This document shows positions 1 through 9,182 of a stretch of 64,000 nucleotides of DNA, piece by piece. Source of the stretch: Salinarimonas ramus (GTDB lineage: Bacteria > Pseudomonadota > Alphaproteobacteria > Rhizobiales > Beijerinckiaceae). Positions within the stretch are counted from its first letter, which is position 1. The number at the start of each line of letters is the position of its first letter. The notes under the pieces were generated by a model, which saw only the letters and a program-made list of their open reading frames with translations, did not search any database and had not been told where the DNA came from. The translations under genes were made by a program, and so were the position numbers. The stretch is taken from the NCBI RefSeq assembly GCF_014645695.1, contig NZ_BMMF01000009.1, positions 124,001 through 188,000 on the forward strand. The letters are read 5' to 3'.

Positions 1-69
1 CATCCCGAGCTCGACGAGCGGACCTACATCGACCGCAGCGTCTGGATGATCGACGAGATCGCGTGGTGA
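1..69 (+). CDS. C-terminal end of an unidentified protein (partial)
   Basis: The window opens inside a reading frame whose last 22 codons end [22 protein letters not shown] before the TGA at 67-69. The next gene starts with a GTG at 63, so the two overlap by 7 bases and are probably co-transcribed. Too little is visible to name the family. Confidence 0.55.
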   Translation, partial: HPELDERTYIDRSVWMIDEIAW

Positions 70-2054
70 GAGCCTTGCCGCTCAGAAACGCCATGCGTGC
101 CGTCCGGCAGCGCGCGTTGCCCCTCGCCGCAGGCCTTGTCCTCGTCGCCATCGGCTGCGCGGCGCTCTTCGCCCTGTGGAACATGGGCCTCGTCCGCCAG
201 GGCGAGATCGACGTCGGGCAGTACATGGTCCGGCACCTGCGCTACACCTACGCGGAAGTCGTCAACCTCGACCGGACGCTGGAGGCGGCGACCCTCGCGC
301 CCACCGACGAGCGGGCGCTCGCCCTCGTCTCGAAGGCCGCGGATCGCTTCCACGTGCGCCTCGAGATGCTCTCGGGGTTGAGCCGCGGGCCGATGGTGGA
401 GCCGGGCACGCGCTTCGCGCCGCTCGCTCGCGCCCTCTCCGCGGAGGTCGACGCCCTGGTGCGCGAGGGCATCCCTCTCGACGAGCGCCGCCTCGCCGCC
501 CTGCGCGCGTCGAGCGCCGCGCTCGTGCGCGAGACAGGCGACTACACCCGCGGGCTGGAAGCCGAGATCGACGCGGCGCTGCGCGTCAAGGCGACCGAGA
601 CCTCCTCAGCCTGGCTCGGCGTCCTCGGCAGCGTCCTCGCGCTGATCGTGCTCTCCGCCCTGTCCCTCGCCCTCGTCGGCCGCAATCGCGCGGTGCTCTC
701 GCAGCTGCGCCTCGCCAACGGACGCGACAGCCTCACGGGCTGCGCCAACCGGCGCGGCTTCCGCGACTGGGCCCAGGACCTCTCGCAGGAGACGGCGCAC
801 GACCCGCGGCAGGCGGGCGGGGCGCCCCCGCATGCGGTCCTCGTCTTCGATCTCGACCGCTTCAAGGACGTCAACGACCGCCTCGGCCACCCCGCGGGCG
901 ACGCCATGCTCAAGCGTGCCGCGCACTGGCTCCAGGACGCCTTCGGCGCCGGCGGCATCGTCGCGCGCTGGGGCGGCGACGAGTTCGTGGTCGCGACCCG
1001 GATCGGCCCCGGCGGCCTCGCGGACGTCCTCGCTCGCCTCGCCGCGCGCGCCGAGCGCCCGCTCGAGATCGAGCTCGGCGGCGAGACCGTGCCGATCCTC
1101 TTCAGCTGCGGCATCGCCGTGTGGCCTCAGGACGCCGCCACCATCGACGAGGCGATCACCTGCGCGGACGCCGCGCTCTACGCCGTGAAGGAAGGGGGCC
1201 GCAACGGCCACATGGTCTTCCGCCAGGGCCTCCTCGATGCGCGCGACCGCGTGCTGGAGACTCGCGCCGGCCTGGCGCGGGCGCTCAGCGAGGGCGAGCT
1301 CTTCCTCCAGTTCCAGCCGCAGGTGGACGTCGTCGCGCGCCGGGTGGTCGCTGCCGAGGCGCTGGTGCGCTGGCGCTGCGGGCGTACCGGGCGCGTGGTT
1401 CCGCCGAGCGAGTTCATCCCCGTCGCCGAGCAGAGCGGGCAGATCGCGCAGATCGATGGCTTCGTGCTCGAGGAGGCCTGCCGCGCCGCCGCCGCCTGGC
1501 GTCGCGCCGGCGTGACGCCGCGCGTGGCGATCAACCTCTCGCCCCACTCGTTCCGCTCCGCCGACCTCGCGGAGCGCGTGGCGACGACGCTCCTGCGCCA
1601 CAAGCTCGTGCCCGCCGACGTCGAGATCGAGATCACCGAGGGCGTGCTGCTCTCCGACAGCGACGCCGTCGCGCGCAGCCTGACGAATCTCGGGCGGCTC
1701 GGCGTGCGCCTCGCGCTCGACGATTTCGGCACGGGCTATTCCAACATCGCCTACCTCGCCCGCCTCAAGCCGAGCCTGCTCAAGATCGACCGCTCCTTCC
1801 TCGCCGAGGGCGATCTCGCCATGCGCACCAACATCGTCGAGGGCGTCATGCGCCTCGCCCAGACCATCGGCGCCGAGACGCTGATGGAGGGCATCGAGAC
1901 GCGAGAGCAGCTCGCCTTCGCCACCCGCACCGGCTGCCGCCTGCTGCAGGGCTTCCTCTTCGCCCGCCCCATGCAGGCGGACGCGATCCCCGCCTTCTGC
2001 GGCACGGTCGCCCACGACCCGCAGGCGGGAACGCGGGTGGCGCTGGCGTCTTGA
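63..2054 (+). CDS. Membrane-bound GGDEF-EAL cyclic-di-GMP turnover protein
   Basis: This 663-residue protein should make and/or degrade the second messenger c-di-GMP at the inner membrane. Two membrane segments lie near residues 19-41 and 184-206. They enclose an all-helical periplasmic sensor region of about 140 residues with no recognised signature. A GGDEF domain follows (about 218-385) with an intact active-site motif RWGGDEF at G304-F308. The EAL domain (about 400-640) shows EALVRW at E432, [14 protein letters not shown] and KIDRSF, the motifs of catalytically competent phosphodiesterases. The later glutamate motif reads MEGIET where AEGVET is more usual. Both active sites therefore look intact and the net direction cannot be told from sequence. 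The GTG start overlaps the preceding gene, suggesting that the truncated upstream gene is an operon partner, perhaps a sensor. Confidence 0.9.
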   Translation: MVRALPLRNAMRAVRQRALPLAAGLVLVAIGCAALFALWNMGLVRQGEIDVGQYMVRHLRYTYAEVVNLDRTLEAATLAPTDERALALVSKAADRFHVRLEMLSGLSRGPMVEPGTRFAPLARALSAEVDALVREGIPLDERRLAALRASSAALVRETGDYTRGLEAEIDAALRVKATETSSAWLGVLGSVLALIVLSALSLALVGRNRAVLSQLRLANGRDSLTGCANRRGFRDWAQDLSQETAHDPRQAGGAPPHAVLVFDLDRFKDVNDRLGHPAGDAMLKRAAHWLQDAFGAGGIVARWGGDEFVVATRIGPGGLADVLARLAARAERPLEIELGGETVPILFSCGIAVWPQDAATIDEAITCADAALYAVKEGGRNGHMVFRQGLLDARDRVLETRAGLARALSEGELFLQFQPQVDVVARRVVAAEALVRWRCGRTGRVVPPSEFIPVAEQSGQIAQIDGFVLEEACRAAAAWRRAGVTPRVAINLSPHSFRSADLAERVATTLLRHKLVPADVEIEITEGVLLSDSDAVARSLTNLGRLGVRLALDDFGTGYSNIAYLARLKPSLLKIDRSFLAEGDLAMRTNIVEGVMRLAQTIGAETLMEGIETREQLAFATRTGCRLLQGFLFARPMQADAIPAFCGTVAHDPQAGTRVALAS

Positions 2055-2148
2055 CGGTGAGCCGGTCGAGCGGGACCGGCCTTCTCACCGATCACCGCGC
2101 CCTCGCGCCGGCTTGACACGACGCCCGTCTCGCCACAGACCAGACCCG

Positions 2149-3108
2149 ATGACGAAGCCGCCTCTCGAGATCCTCCTGTGCGCCCCCCGCGGCTTCTGCG
2201 CGGGGGTAGTGCGCGCCATCGACGCCGTGGAGCAGGCGCTCGTGCAGCACGGGTCGCCGGTCTACGTGCGCCACGAGATCGTGCACAACAAGTACGTCGT
2301 CGAGAGCCTGCGCCGGAAGGGCGCCGTGTTCGTGAAGGAGCTCGACGAGATCCCCGACGGGGACGCGCCGGTGATCTTCTCCGCCCATGGCGTGCCCAAG
2401 GCGGTGCCCGACGAGGCGCTGCGCCGGCGCATGCACGCCATCGACGCCACCTGCCCGCTCGTCACCAAGGTGCATCGCGAGGCGCAGGTGCATGCGAAGA
2501 AGGGCCGCCACGTCCTCCTCGTGGGCCATGCCGGCCACCCCGAGGTCGTGGGCACGATGGGGCAGTTGCCGGCGGGAACCATCACGCTGATCGAGACGCT
2601 CGAGGATGTCGCCGCCTTCGCGCCGGCGGACCCGGCGGCGCTCGCCTTCGTGACGCAGACGACGCTGTCCGTGGACGACACCCGCGAGATCGTGGAGGCG
2701 CTCAAGGCGCGCTTCCCCGAGATCGTCGGGCCCCACAAGGAGGACATCTGCTACGCGACCACGAACCGCCAGGAGGCGGTGAAGAAGGTCGCGCCGCAGG
2801 TCGACGCGCTCATCGTCGTGGGCTCGCCCAATTCCTCGAACTCCCAGCGCCTGCGCGAGGTCGCGGAGCGCGCCGGCTGCAAGGTCGCGCGCCTCGCCAA
2901 CCGCGCCGACGAGATCGACTGGGAGGCCTTCTCCGGCATTCGCCGCCTCGGCATGACGGCCGGCGCCTCGGCGCCGGAGGTGCTGGTGGAGGAGATCATC
3001 GACGCCTTCGCCGAGCGCTACGAGGTCTCGGTCGAGACCGTGACGACCGTCACCGAGGACGTGTTCTTCCCCCTTCCGCGCGGCCTGCGCGGCCAGGCCG
3101 CGGAGTAG
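2149..3108 (+). CDS. ispH: 4-hydroxy-3-methylbut-2-enyl diphosphate reductase
   Basis: IspH is the last enzyme of the MEP isoprenoid pathway and converts HMBPP to IPP and DMAPP with a 4Fe-4S cluster. The 319-residue protein is of normal length. The three cluster cysteines are C17 (GFCAG), C102 (DATCPL) and C201 ([11 protein letters not shown]). The substrate-binding histidines are H46 and H130, with E132 in [11 protein letters not shown] chose the ATG at 2149 because homologues begin just before this PRGFCAG block; an in-frame TTG lies 12 codons upstream. That upstream site reads TTGACA (2113-2118) and could be a -35 box, but no good -10 follows. thrB begins 2 bases after the stop, so the genes form an operon. 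Confidence 0.97.
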   Translation: MTKPPLEILLCAPRGFCAGVVRAIDAVEQALVQHGSPVYVRHEIVHNKYVVESLRRKGAVFVKELDEIPDGDAPVIFSAHGVPKAVPDEALRRRMHAIDATCPLVTKVHREAQVHAKKGRHVLLVGHAGHPEVVGTMGQLPAGTITLIETLEDVAAFAPADPAALAFVTQTTLSVDDTREIVEALKARFPEIVGPHKEDICYATTNRQEAVKKVAPQVDALIVVGSPNSSNSQRLREVAERAGCKVARLANRADEIDWEAFSGIRRLGMTAGASAPEVLVEEIIDAFAERYEVSVETVTTVTEDVFFPLPRGLRGQAAE

Positions 3109-3110
3109 TC

Positions 3111-4076
3111 GTGGCTGTCTACACGGACGTGCCGGAGGACGCGCTCGTCGCCTTCGTGGAGGGCTACGACATCGGCGCCGTGCTCTCCTTCAAGGGCATC
3201 GCCGAGGGCGTCGAGAACACGAACTACTTCCTCCATACGGAGCGCGGCTCCTACATCCTCACCCTCTACGAGAAGCGCGTGCGGGAGGGCGACCTGCCGT
3301 TCTTCCTGGGCCTCATGGAGCATCTCTCCACCCGCGGCATCGTCTGCCCGCTGCCCGTGCGCGATCGGCGCGGGGAGGCGCTGGGGCGCCTCGCGGGACG
3401 CCCCGCCGCGATCGCGACCTTCCTGGAGGGGCTCTCCATCCGCCGCCCGACGGCGAAGCGCTGCGGCGCGCTCGGCGAGGCATTGGCGCGCCTGCACGAG
3501 GCGGGGCGCGACTTCCCGCTGCGGCGCGAGAACGCCCTCTCGCTGCCGGGCTGGCGCCCGCTGCTCCATCAGGCGGCGGCGCAGGCGGACACGGTCTCGC
3601 CGGGCCTCGCGGCGCGCACGCAGGCCGAGCTCGACCGGCTCGAGGCCTCCTGGCCGACGGATCTCCCGGCGGGCGTGATCCACGCGGACCTGTTCGTCGA
3701 CAACGTGTTCTTCATCGGCGAGGACGTGTCGGGCATCATCGACTTCTACTTCGCCTGCAACGACCTCCTCGCCTACGACCTCGCCATCTGCCTCAACGCC
3801 TGGTGCTTCGAGCAGGACGGGTCCTACAATGTCACCAAGAGCCGCGCGCTGATCGCCGGCTACGAGCGGGTGCGCCGGCTCGAACCCGCGGAGGTCGCGG
3901 CGCTGCCGATCCTGTGCCGCGGGGCGGCCCTGCGCTTCCTGCTCACGCGCCTCGTCGACTGGCTGAACGTGCCCGAGGGCGCCTTCGTCCGCCCCAAGGA
4001 CCCCCTCGAGTACGACCGCAAGCTCGCCTTCCACCGCCGCGCCGCGAGCGCCGCCGATTACGGGCTCGACCGATGA
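3111..4076 (+). CDS. thrB: Homoserine kinase (APH-fold, ThrB type II)
   Basis: This enzyme phosphorylates L-homoserine for threonine synthesis. At 321 residues it belongs to the aminoglycoside-phosphotransferase-fold homoserine kinases usual in alphaproteobacteria, not the GHMP family of enterics. The catalytic loop is [11 protein letters not shown] (H191, D193) and the magnesium-binding segment is GIIDFYFAC. The N-terminus ([18 protein letters not shown] followed by ENTNYFL) is typical of the family. The start is a GTG 2 bases after ispH. The last codons overlap the rnhA start in an ATGA junction, so translation is coupled. Confidence 0.95.
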   Translation: MAVYTDVPEDALVAFVEGYDIGAVLSFKGIAEGVENTNYFLHTERGSYILTLYEKRVREGDLPFFLGLMEHLSTRGIVCPLPVRDRRGEALGRLAGRPAAIATFLEGLSIRRPTAKRCGALGEALARLHEAGRDFPLRRENALSLPGWRPLLHQAAAQADTVSPGLAARTQAELDRLEASWPTDLPAGVIHADLFVDNVFFIGEDVSGIIDFYFACNDLLAYDLAICLNAWCFEQDGSYNVTKSRALIAGYERVRRLEPAEVAALPILCRGAALRFLLTRLVDWLNVPEGAFVRPKDPLEYDRKLAFHRRAASAADYGLDR

Positions 4077-4534
4077 GCGCAAGCGCCGCGCAAAAGCCCG
4101 GCACGCCCCGCGTGACGATCTACACCGACGGCGCCTGCAAGGGGAATCCCGGCCCCGGCGGCTGGGGCGCGCTGCTGCTCTTCGGCGAGCGCGAGAAGGA
4201 GCTCGTCGGCGGCGAGGCGGTGACCACCAACAACCGCATGGAGCTGATGGCGGCGATCTCGGCGCTGGAAGCGCTCAAGCGCCCCTGCGCCGTCGATCTC
4301 TACACCGACAGCCAATACGTCAGGAACGGCATCACCACCTGGCTCGCGGGCTGGAAGGCCAAGGGCTGGCGCACGGCGGCCAAGGCTCCCGTGAAGAACG
4401 AGGACCTCTGGCGGCGCCTCGACACCGCCCGCAGCACCCACGACGTCACCTGGCACTGGGTGAAGGGCCACGCCGACGATCCGCTCAACCACCGGGTCGA
4501 CGCGCTGGCGAACGCGGGCGTGCCGCGGGGGTGA
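4073..4534 (+). CDS. rnhA: Ribonuclease HI
   Basis: RNase HI cleaves the RNA strand of RNA-DNA hybrids during replication and R-loop removal. The 153-residue protein has the complete catalytic set D19 ([11 protein letters not shown]), E57 (NNRMELMA), D79 (LYTDSQYV) and D143 (NHRVDALAN). Its ATG lies inside the thrB stop (ATGA overlap), which fixes the start and shows it is the third gene of the ispH-thrB-rnhA operon. Confidence 0.97.
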   Translation: MSASAAQKPGTPRVTIYTDGACKGNPGPGGWGALLLFGEREKELVGGEAVTTNNRMELMAAISALEALKRPCAVDLYTDSQYVRNGITTWLAGWKAKGWRTAAKAPVKNEDLWRRLDTARSTHDVTWHWVKGHADDPLNHRVDALANAGVPRG

Positions 4535-4634
4535 GGCCGGCTGCCCATCGGCGCCCGCCATTTCCCCTCGCTCCCGCGCGGCGGGTGCGCTAGACACGCG
4601 CGCGTTCCACCTCGCTCGCAAGCGGACCCGCGCC

Positions 4635-5873
4635 ATGGCCACCGACATCTCCCCCCTCGCTCCCGAGACCTACCCGACGCTGCCGGCGATCCCCGGCGTG
4701 CGTCTCGCGACGGCGGCGGCCGGCATCCGCTACAAGGGCCGTACCGACGTGCTCTTCGTCGGGCTCGACGAAGGGACGAGCGTGGCCGGCGTGTTCACGC
4801 GCTCCAAGTGCCCCTCGGCGCCCGTGGACTGGTGCCGGGCGAACCTCGCCGGCGGCGTCGCCCGCGCGCTGCTCGTGAATTCCGGCAACGCCAATGCCTT
4901 CACCGGCGCCAAGGGCGCCGACGCCGTGGCGCTCTCGGCGCGCATCGCGGCGCAGGCGGCGGGCTGTGCGCGCCACGAGGTCTTCGTCGCCTCCACCGGC
5001 GTCATCGGCGAGCCGCTCGACGCCACGAAGTTCGAGCCGGTCCTGCCCGATTGCGTGTCCCGCGCCGAGGGCGGCTCGGCGGCGTGGGAGGCGGCGGCGC
5101 GCGCGATCATGACCACGGACACGTTCCCCAAGCTCGCGACGCGCACGGTCGACCTCGACGGCGTTCCCATGACGATCAACGGCATCGCCAAGGGCGCGGG
5201 CATGATCCAGCCCGACATGGCGACGATGCTCTCCTTCGTCTTCACCGACGCGTCCATCGCGGCGCCCGTGCTGCAGGCGCTCCTCGCCGCGGCGGCGGAG
5301 CGCTCCTTCAACTGCGTCACCGTGGACGGCGACACCTCGACCTCCGACACGCTGATCGCCTTCGCCACGGGCAAGGCCGCCATGGCGCCGATCGAGACCG
5401 CGGACGATCCCCGCGCGGCCGCCTTCGGCGCGGCGCTGGAGGATCTGCTCGTCGAGCTCGCCCAGCTCGTCGCCCGCGACGGCGAGGGCGCGCGCAAGCT
5501 CGTCACCGTGCGCGTCAAGGGCGCCGTCGACGACGGCTCGGCGCGGCGCATCGCCTTCGCCATCGCGAATTCGCCGCTCGTGAAGACCGCGATCGCCGGC
5601 GAGGACGCCAATTGGGGCCGCGTCGTCATGGCGGTGGGCAAGGCCGGCGAGCCCGCCGACCGCGACCGCCTGGCGATCGCCTTCGGCGACGTGCGCGTCG
5701 CCCACCAGGGCGCGCGCGACCCGGATTATTCGGAAGACGCCGCCTCCGCCGTGATGCGCCGCCCCGAGATCGACCTCACCGTCGACATCGGGCTCGGCAC
5801 CGGCGAGGCCCGCGTGTGGACCTGCGATCTCACCAAGGCCTACGTCGAGATCAACGGCGACTATCGCTCCTGA
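4635..5873 (+). CDS. argJ: Bifunctional ornithine acetyltransferase / N-acetylglutamate synthase
   Basis: ArgJ moves the acetyl group from N-acetylornithine to glutamate in the cyclic arginine pathway, and in bifunctional forms also acetylates glutamate from acetyl-CoA. The 412-residue precursor is self-cleaved before the nucleophile T197 in the motif [10 protein letters not shown], giving alpha and beta chains. The oxyanion and binding motifs TGVIGE and [13 protein letters not shown] are present, and the chain ends in NGDYRS. About 100 bases separate it from rnhA, so it probably has its own promoter. No mutT-like gene follows, although one often does in related genomes. Confidence 0.96.
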   Translation: MATDISPLAPETYPTLPAIPGVRLATAAAGIRYKGRTDVLFVGLDEGTSVAGVFTRSKCPSAPVDWCRANLAGGVARALLVNSGNANAFTGAKGADAVALSARIAAQAAGCARHEVFVASTGVIGEPLDATKFEPVLPDCVSRAEGGSAAWEAAARAIMTTDTFPKLATRTVDLDGVPMTINGIAKGAGMIQPDMATMLSFVFTDASIAAPVLQALLAAAAERSFNCVTVDGDTSTSDTLIAFATGKAAMAPIETADDPRAAAFGAALEDLLVELAQLVARDGEGARKLVTVRVKGAVDDGSARRIAFAIANSPLVKTAIAGEDANWGRVVMAVGKAGEPADRDRLAIAFGDVRVAHQGARDPDYSEDAASAVMRRPEIDLTVDIGLGTGEARVWTCDLTKAYVEINGDYRS

Positions 5874-5897
5874 GGCGAGGGCGCGCCCACGACGGGC

Positions 5898-5938
5898 TCG
5901 CCCCCTCCGGTCCGCTGCGCGGCCCTCCCCCCTCCGGA
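5898..5938. repeat. Short GC-rich palindromic intergenic repeat, copy 1
   Basis: This roughly 41-base unit begins TCGCCCCCTCCGGTCCGC and ends in a CCTCC/GGAG dyad. It resembles the copies at 24431-24475 and 24889-24933, with a few changes (CTGCGCGG for CTTCGCGG and an altered right arm). It lies between the converging ends of argJ and the epimerase gene, a typical position for REP-like elements. Confidence 0.6.
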
Positions 5939-5944
5939 GACGTT

Positions 5945-6928
5945 TCACGTCGGCAGGCGACCGCCGAGCTCGTCCTCGACATGGGCGCGCACGATCTCCT
6001 CGAAGCTCGTCTCGGCGCGAAAGCCGAGCGCCAGCGCGCGCTCGGGCGCGAAGGCGCGGGGCCAGCCGGCGATGATGCGCGCGATCGTCGGATCGGGCTC
6101 GCGGCGGATGCGCGCGACGGCGGCGTCTCCCGCCACGCGCCGAAGCGCCTCGATCTGCTCGCCGACGGTGGCGGCGACGCCGGGCATGTCGAGGGTGCGG
6201 CGCGGGCCCACGGCCTCGCCGTCGAGGACGGCGGCATGCACGAGGAAGCCCACCGCCGCGCGGGGCGAGGCGAACCAGTGGCGCACGTCCTCGGAGACCG
6301 GCAGCACCGCCTCGATCCCCGCCAGCGGCTCGCGGATGATCCCGGAGAAGAAGCCCGACGCCGCCTTGTTGGGCTTGCCCGGCCGCACGCAGATCGTCGG
6401 CAGGCGGATGCCGATGCCGTCGAGGAAGCCGCGGCGGGTGTAGTCGGCGAGCAGCAACTCGCCGATCGCCTTCTGCGTGCCGTAGCTCGTGAGCGGGGTG
6501 AGCGCCTGATCCTCCGGCACGGGCTCGGGCAGCGGCGCGCCGAACACGGCGACGGACGAGGCGAAGACGACGCGCGGCCGATAGCCCTCGCCCGCGAGGC
6601 GGATCTCCTCGAGGAGCGCGCGCGTGCCGTCGAGATTGATCCGGTAGCCCTTCTCGAAATCGGCCTCCGCCTCTCCCGAGACGATGGCCGCGAGGTGGAA
6701 CACGACGTCCGGCCGCGCCGCGATCAGCCGGGCGGCCGTCGCCGGATCGCCGATGTCGGCGGCGATCGTCTCCACGGGCACGGACGCGCCCGCGGGCGCC
6801 GCCGGCTCGACGACGTCGTGCAGCGTGAGCCGCGTGATCGCGCGGCGGCCGAGCGCGCCCTCGGCGAGGAGGCGTGCGACGAGCTTGACGCCGATCATGC
6901 CGGCGGCGCCGGTGACGAGGACATGCAT
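5945..6928 (-). CDS. denD: NAD-dependent epimerase/dehydratase family protein, DenD-like (D-erythronate dehydrogenase)
   Basis: This 327-residue extended short-chain dehydrogenase starts with the NAD-binding motif VTGAAGMIG at residues 5-13. Its catalytic region is FASSVAVFG followed by SYGTQKAIGE (YxxxK). The sequence around RLPTICVRPGKPNKAASGFF is characteristic of the subgroup that includes D-erythronate dehydrogenase, which oxidises C4 sugar acids at C2. The substrate is inferred from subgroup resemblance only; no other erythronate-pathway gene (denK, otnC, otnI) is visible. It lies 62 bases downstream of the SDR gene on the same strand and probably shares its transcript. Confidence 0.75.
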   Translation of the reverse strand: MHVLVTGAAGMIGVKLVARLLAEGALGRRAITRLTLHDVVEPAAPAGASVPVETIAADIGDPATAARLIAARPDVVFHLAAIVSGEAEADFEKGYRINLDGTRALLEEIRLAGEGYRPRVVFASSVAVFGAPLPEPVPEDQALTPLTSYGTQKAIGELLLADYTRRGFLDGIGIRLPTICVRPGKPNKAASGFFSGIIREPLAGIEAVLPVSEDVRHWFASPRAAVGFLVHAAVLDGEAVGPRRTLDMPGVAATVGEQIEALRRVAGDAAVARIRREPDPTIARIIAGWPRAFAPERALALGFRAETSFEEIVRAHVEDELGGRLPT

Positions 6929-6990
6929 GGGTCTTCTTCTTTCCTGCCTGGTGTTCCGTGGGGGCGTGCGAAGTCGGTCTCTTCGACTTC

Positions 6991-7749
6991 TCAGAGCGTC
7001 CAGCCGCCGTCGACGATCATCGTCGTGCCCGTGGTGAAGGCGCTCTCGTCGGAGGCGAGATGGATCGCGGCGGCGGCCACCTCGTCGGCGGTGCCGACGC
7101 GGCCCATGGGCTGGCGGGCGACGAAGGTGGCGCGCACCGTCGCCTCGTCCTGGTTCGTGCGCGCGGCGAGCGCGGCGATGCGGTCGTCGAGGGAGGGGGA
7201 CTGCACGGTGCCGGGGCAGATGGCGTTGCAGCGCACGCCCTCGCGAATGAAGTCCACGGCCACGGCCTTGGTCAGCCCGATCACCGCGGCCTTGGTCGCG
7301 CCGTAGGCGTAGCGCGCCGGCGCGCCCTTGATGGAGGAGGCGCCCGACGAGATGTTGACGATCGAGCCGCCGCCGCGCGCCAGCATGTCGGGCAGGAAGG
7401 CCTTGATCGTGCGGTGCATGGACTTGACGTTGAGGTCGAAGGAGACGTCCCAGGTCTCCTCGTCGCAATCCAGCACGGAGCCGTGGGCGACGTAGCCCGC
7501 GCAATTGGCGAGCACGTCGATGCCGCCGTAATCGTGCGCGATCTCGGCCGCGAGCGCCTCCACCGCCGCCGTCGAGGTGACGTCGAGCGCGGCGCGCCGG
7601 GCGACCGGGAGACCGTCGAGATCGGCCGCGTTCAGGGTCGTGGCGACGACGACCGCGCCCTCGCGGGCGAAGCCCTCCGCGATGGCGCGCCCGATGCCCT
7701 GTCCCGCCGCCGTGACGAGGGCGACCTTGCCCTCCAAGCGTCCGCCCAT
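6991..7749 (-). CDS. SDR family oxidoreductase (DHRS6 / 2-keto-3-deoxy-L-fuconate dehydrogenase-like)
   Basis: A classical 252-residue short-chain dehydrogenase. It has the nucleotide-binding motif TAAGQGIG near residues 13-20, NCAG at 82-85, the catalytic NISSG serine block and Y149-GAT-K153, and ends in GGWTL. The segment RCNAICPGTVQSPSL and the tail SDESAFTTG are typical of the subgroup that oxidises hydroxy acids such as 3-hydroxybutyrate or 2-keto-3-deoxy-L-fuconate. The start follows a clear GGGAGG ribosome site. It is the first gene of a two-gene operon with the DenD-like gene and is divergent from the TAXI transporter, so a role in metabolising the imported acid is plausible but unproven. 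Confidence 0.8.
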   Translation of the reverse strand: MGGRLEGKVALVTAAGQGIGRAIAEGFAREGAVVVATTLNAADLDGLPVARRAALDVTSTAAVEALAAEIAHDYGGIDVLANCAGYVAHGSVLDCDEETWDVSFDLNVKSMHRTIKAFLPDMLARGGGSIVNISSGASSIKGAPARYAYGATKAAVIGLTKAVAVDFIREGVRCNAICPGTVQSPSLDDRIAALAARTNQDEATVRATFVARQPMGRVGTADEVAAAAIHLASDESAFTTGTTMIVDGGWTL

Positions 7750-8033
7750 GCCGTCCTCCCGCTCGCTCGTCGTGCTCGTTTGGCCGCGCACTCTAGCGCG
7801 GGTTTTCGCCTGCGGAACCGGTACGCGCGCCGAACGGGATGGGGCACGTCGCCAAGGGGATCCGCAAGACGGCGGGCAAGGGAGCGGGCGCCGCAATCGG
7901 AGCGCGAAGATTGCGAGGGCCCCGGTTGGCAAGCCCGGCGGGCATGGTCTAAGACTGCCTGCGCGTGGAAAGAACATCATGAAGACGCCTACCACGCGGG
8001 CGTGAATCCAGTCGAACAGACGGAGACACGAGC

Positions 8034-9023
8034 ATGCAAGCGAGATTCCTTTCGACGTCGGCACTGGCCGCCGCCGCCCTGGCCCTGACCGTCGTCGCCG
8101 CCCCCGGCAGCGCGCAGGCCCAGGACCAGCAATTCGTCTCGATCGGCACCGGAGGCGTCACCGGCGTCTACTACCCCGTCGGCGGTGCGATCTGCCGCCT
8201 GATGAACCAGACCCGCCGCGACCACGGCATCCGCTGCTCGGTCGAGTCGACCGGCGGCTCGGTCTACAACGTCAACGCCATCCGCGGCGGCGACCTCGAG
8301 TTCGGCGTCGTCCAGTCGGACGTGCAGTACCAGGCCTTCAACGGCGAGGGCCGCTTCGCCGACCAGGGCGCCCAGGAGGACCTGCGCGCGCTGTTCTCGC
8401 TGCATCCCGAGCCGCTCACCGTCGTCGCCCGCGCCGGCTCCGGCATCGAGCATTTCGACGATCTCGCCGGCAAGCGCGTCAACATCGGCAACCCGGGCTC
8501 CGGCCAGCGGGCGCTGATGGACATCCTCATGGAGCGCAAGGGCTGGACGACGTCCGACTTCGCGCTCGCCTCCGAGCTCGCCCCGGCCGAGCAGGCCCAG
8601 GCTCTGTGCGACGACAACATCGACGCCTTCGTCTTCACCGTCGGCCACCCGGCGGGCACGATCCAGGAGGCGACCTCCTCCTGCGACGCCGAGCTGGTGG
8701 ACGTGACGGGCGACTACGTCGACGCGCTCACCGAGGAGTTCCCGTTCTACTTCACGGCGACGATCCCCGGCGGGATGTATCGCGGCAACGACGAGGCGAC
8801 CGAGACCTTCGGCGTGGGCGCGACCTTCGTCTCCTCGGCGGACGTCTCGGAAGAGGCCGTGTACACGCTCGTGAAGTCGGTCTTCGACAATTTCGACGAC
8901 TTCACCGCGCTGCATCCGGCGCTCTCCGTGCTCGAGCCCGAGACCATGATCGAGGCCGGCCTCTCGGCGCCGCTCCATCCGGGCGCCGAGCGCTACTATC
9001 GCGAGCGCGGCTGGCTCCAGTAA
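8034..9023 (+). CDS. TAXI family TRAP transporter solute-binding protein
   Basis: This periplasmic receptor delivers an organic-acid-like ligand to the TRAP permease encoded next. The 329-residue precursor has a Sec signal peptide (MQARFLSTSALAAAALAL, probable cleavage after AQA at residue 29). The mature part begins with the TAXI hallmark FVSIGTGGVTGVYYPVGGAI and continues with STGGSVYNVNAI and GVVQSDVQ. It ends in LSAPLHPGAERYYRERGW, typical of the family. Known TAXI ligands include glutamate/glutamine and 2-oxoglutarate; the ligand here is not predictable. A GGAGA ribosome site precedes the ATG. A strong hairpin separates it from the permease gene. Confidence 0.93.
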   Translation: MQARFLSTSALAAAALALTVVAAPGSAQAQDQQFVSIGTGGVTGVYYPVGGAICRLMNQTRRDHGIRCSVESTGGSVYNVNAIRGGDLEFGVVQSDVQYQAFNGEGRFADQGAQEDLRALFSLHPEPLTVVARAGSGIEHFDDLAGKRVNIGNPGSGQRALMDILMERKGWTTSDFALASELAPAEQAQALCDDNIDAFVFTVGHPAGTIQEATSSCDAELVDVTGDYVDALTEEFPFYFTATIPGGMYRGNDEATETFGVGATFVSSADVSEEAVYTLVKSVFDNFDDFTALHPALSVLEPETMIEAGLSAPLHPGAERYYRERGWLQ

Positions 9024-9044
9024 GGCCTTCACGGTCGAGACGAG

Positions 9045-9072
9045 CGGCGCGCCCTCCCCGGGGGGCGCGCCG
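9045..9072 (+). terminator. Hairpin between TAXI receptor and permease genes (attenuator-like)
   Basis: A perfect 10-bp stem (CGGCGCGCCC / GGGCGCGCCG) closes an 8-base loop 21 bases after the receptor stop codon. No real T-run follows, so it is more likely a partial terminator or an mRNA-stabilising 3' end than a full stop. Such hairpins commonly let a binding protein be made in excess over its membrane partner. Confidence 0.6.
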
Positions 9073-9182
9073 TGTTCATGTCCGGATCCGCGCGCGGCGC
9101 CCGCATCGGCGAAACGGGGCTATCTTACGGAGCACGGGCGGGGTTAAGCTCTCGGCAGCATCGACAGCGCGAGCGAGACCTC

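Noticed and set aside
2113-2148. TTG start of ispH, 12 codons upstream
   Set aside because: The added residues are Arg/Pro-rich and unlike the family; the ATG at 2149 gives the usual N-terminus.
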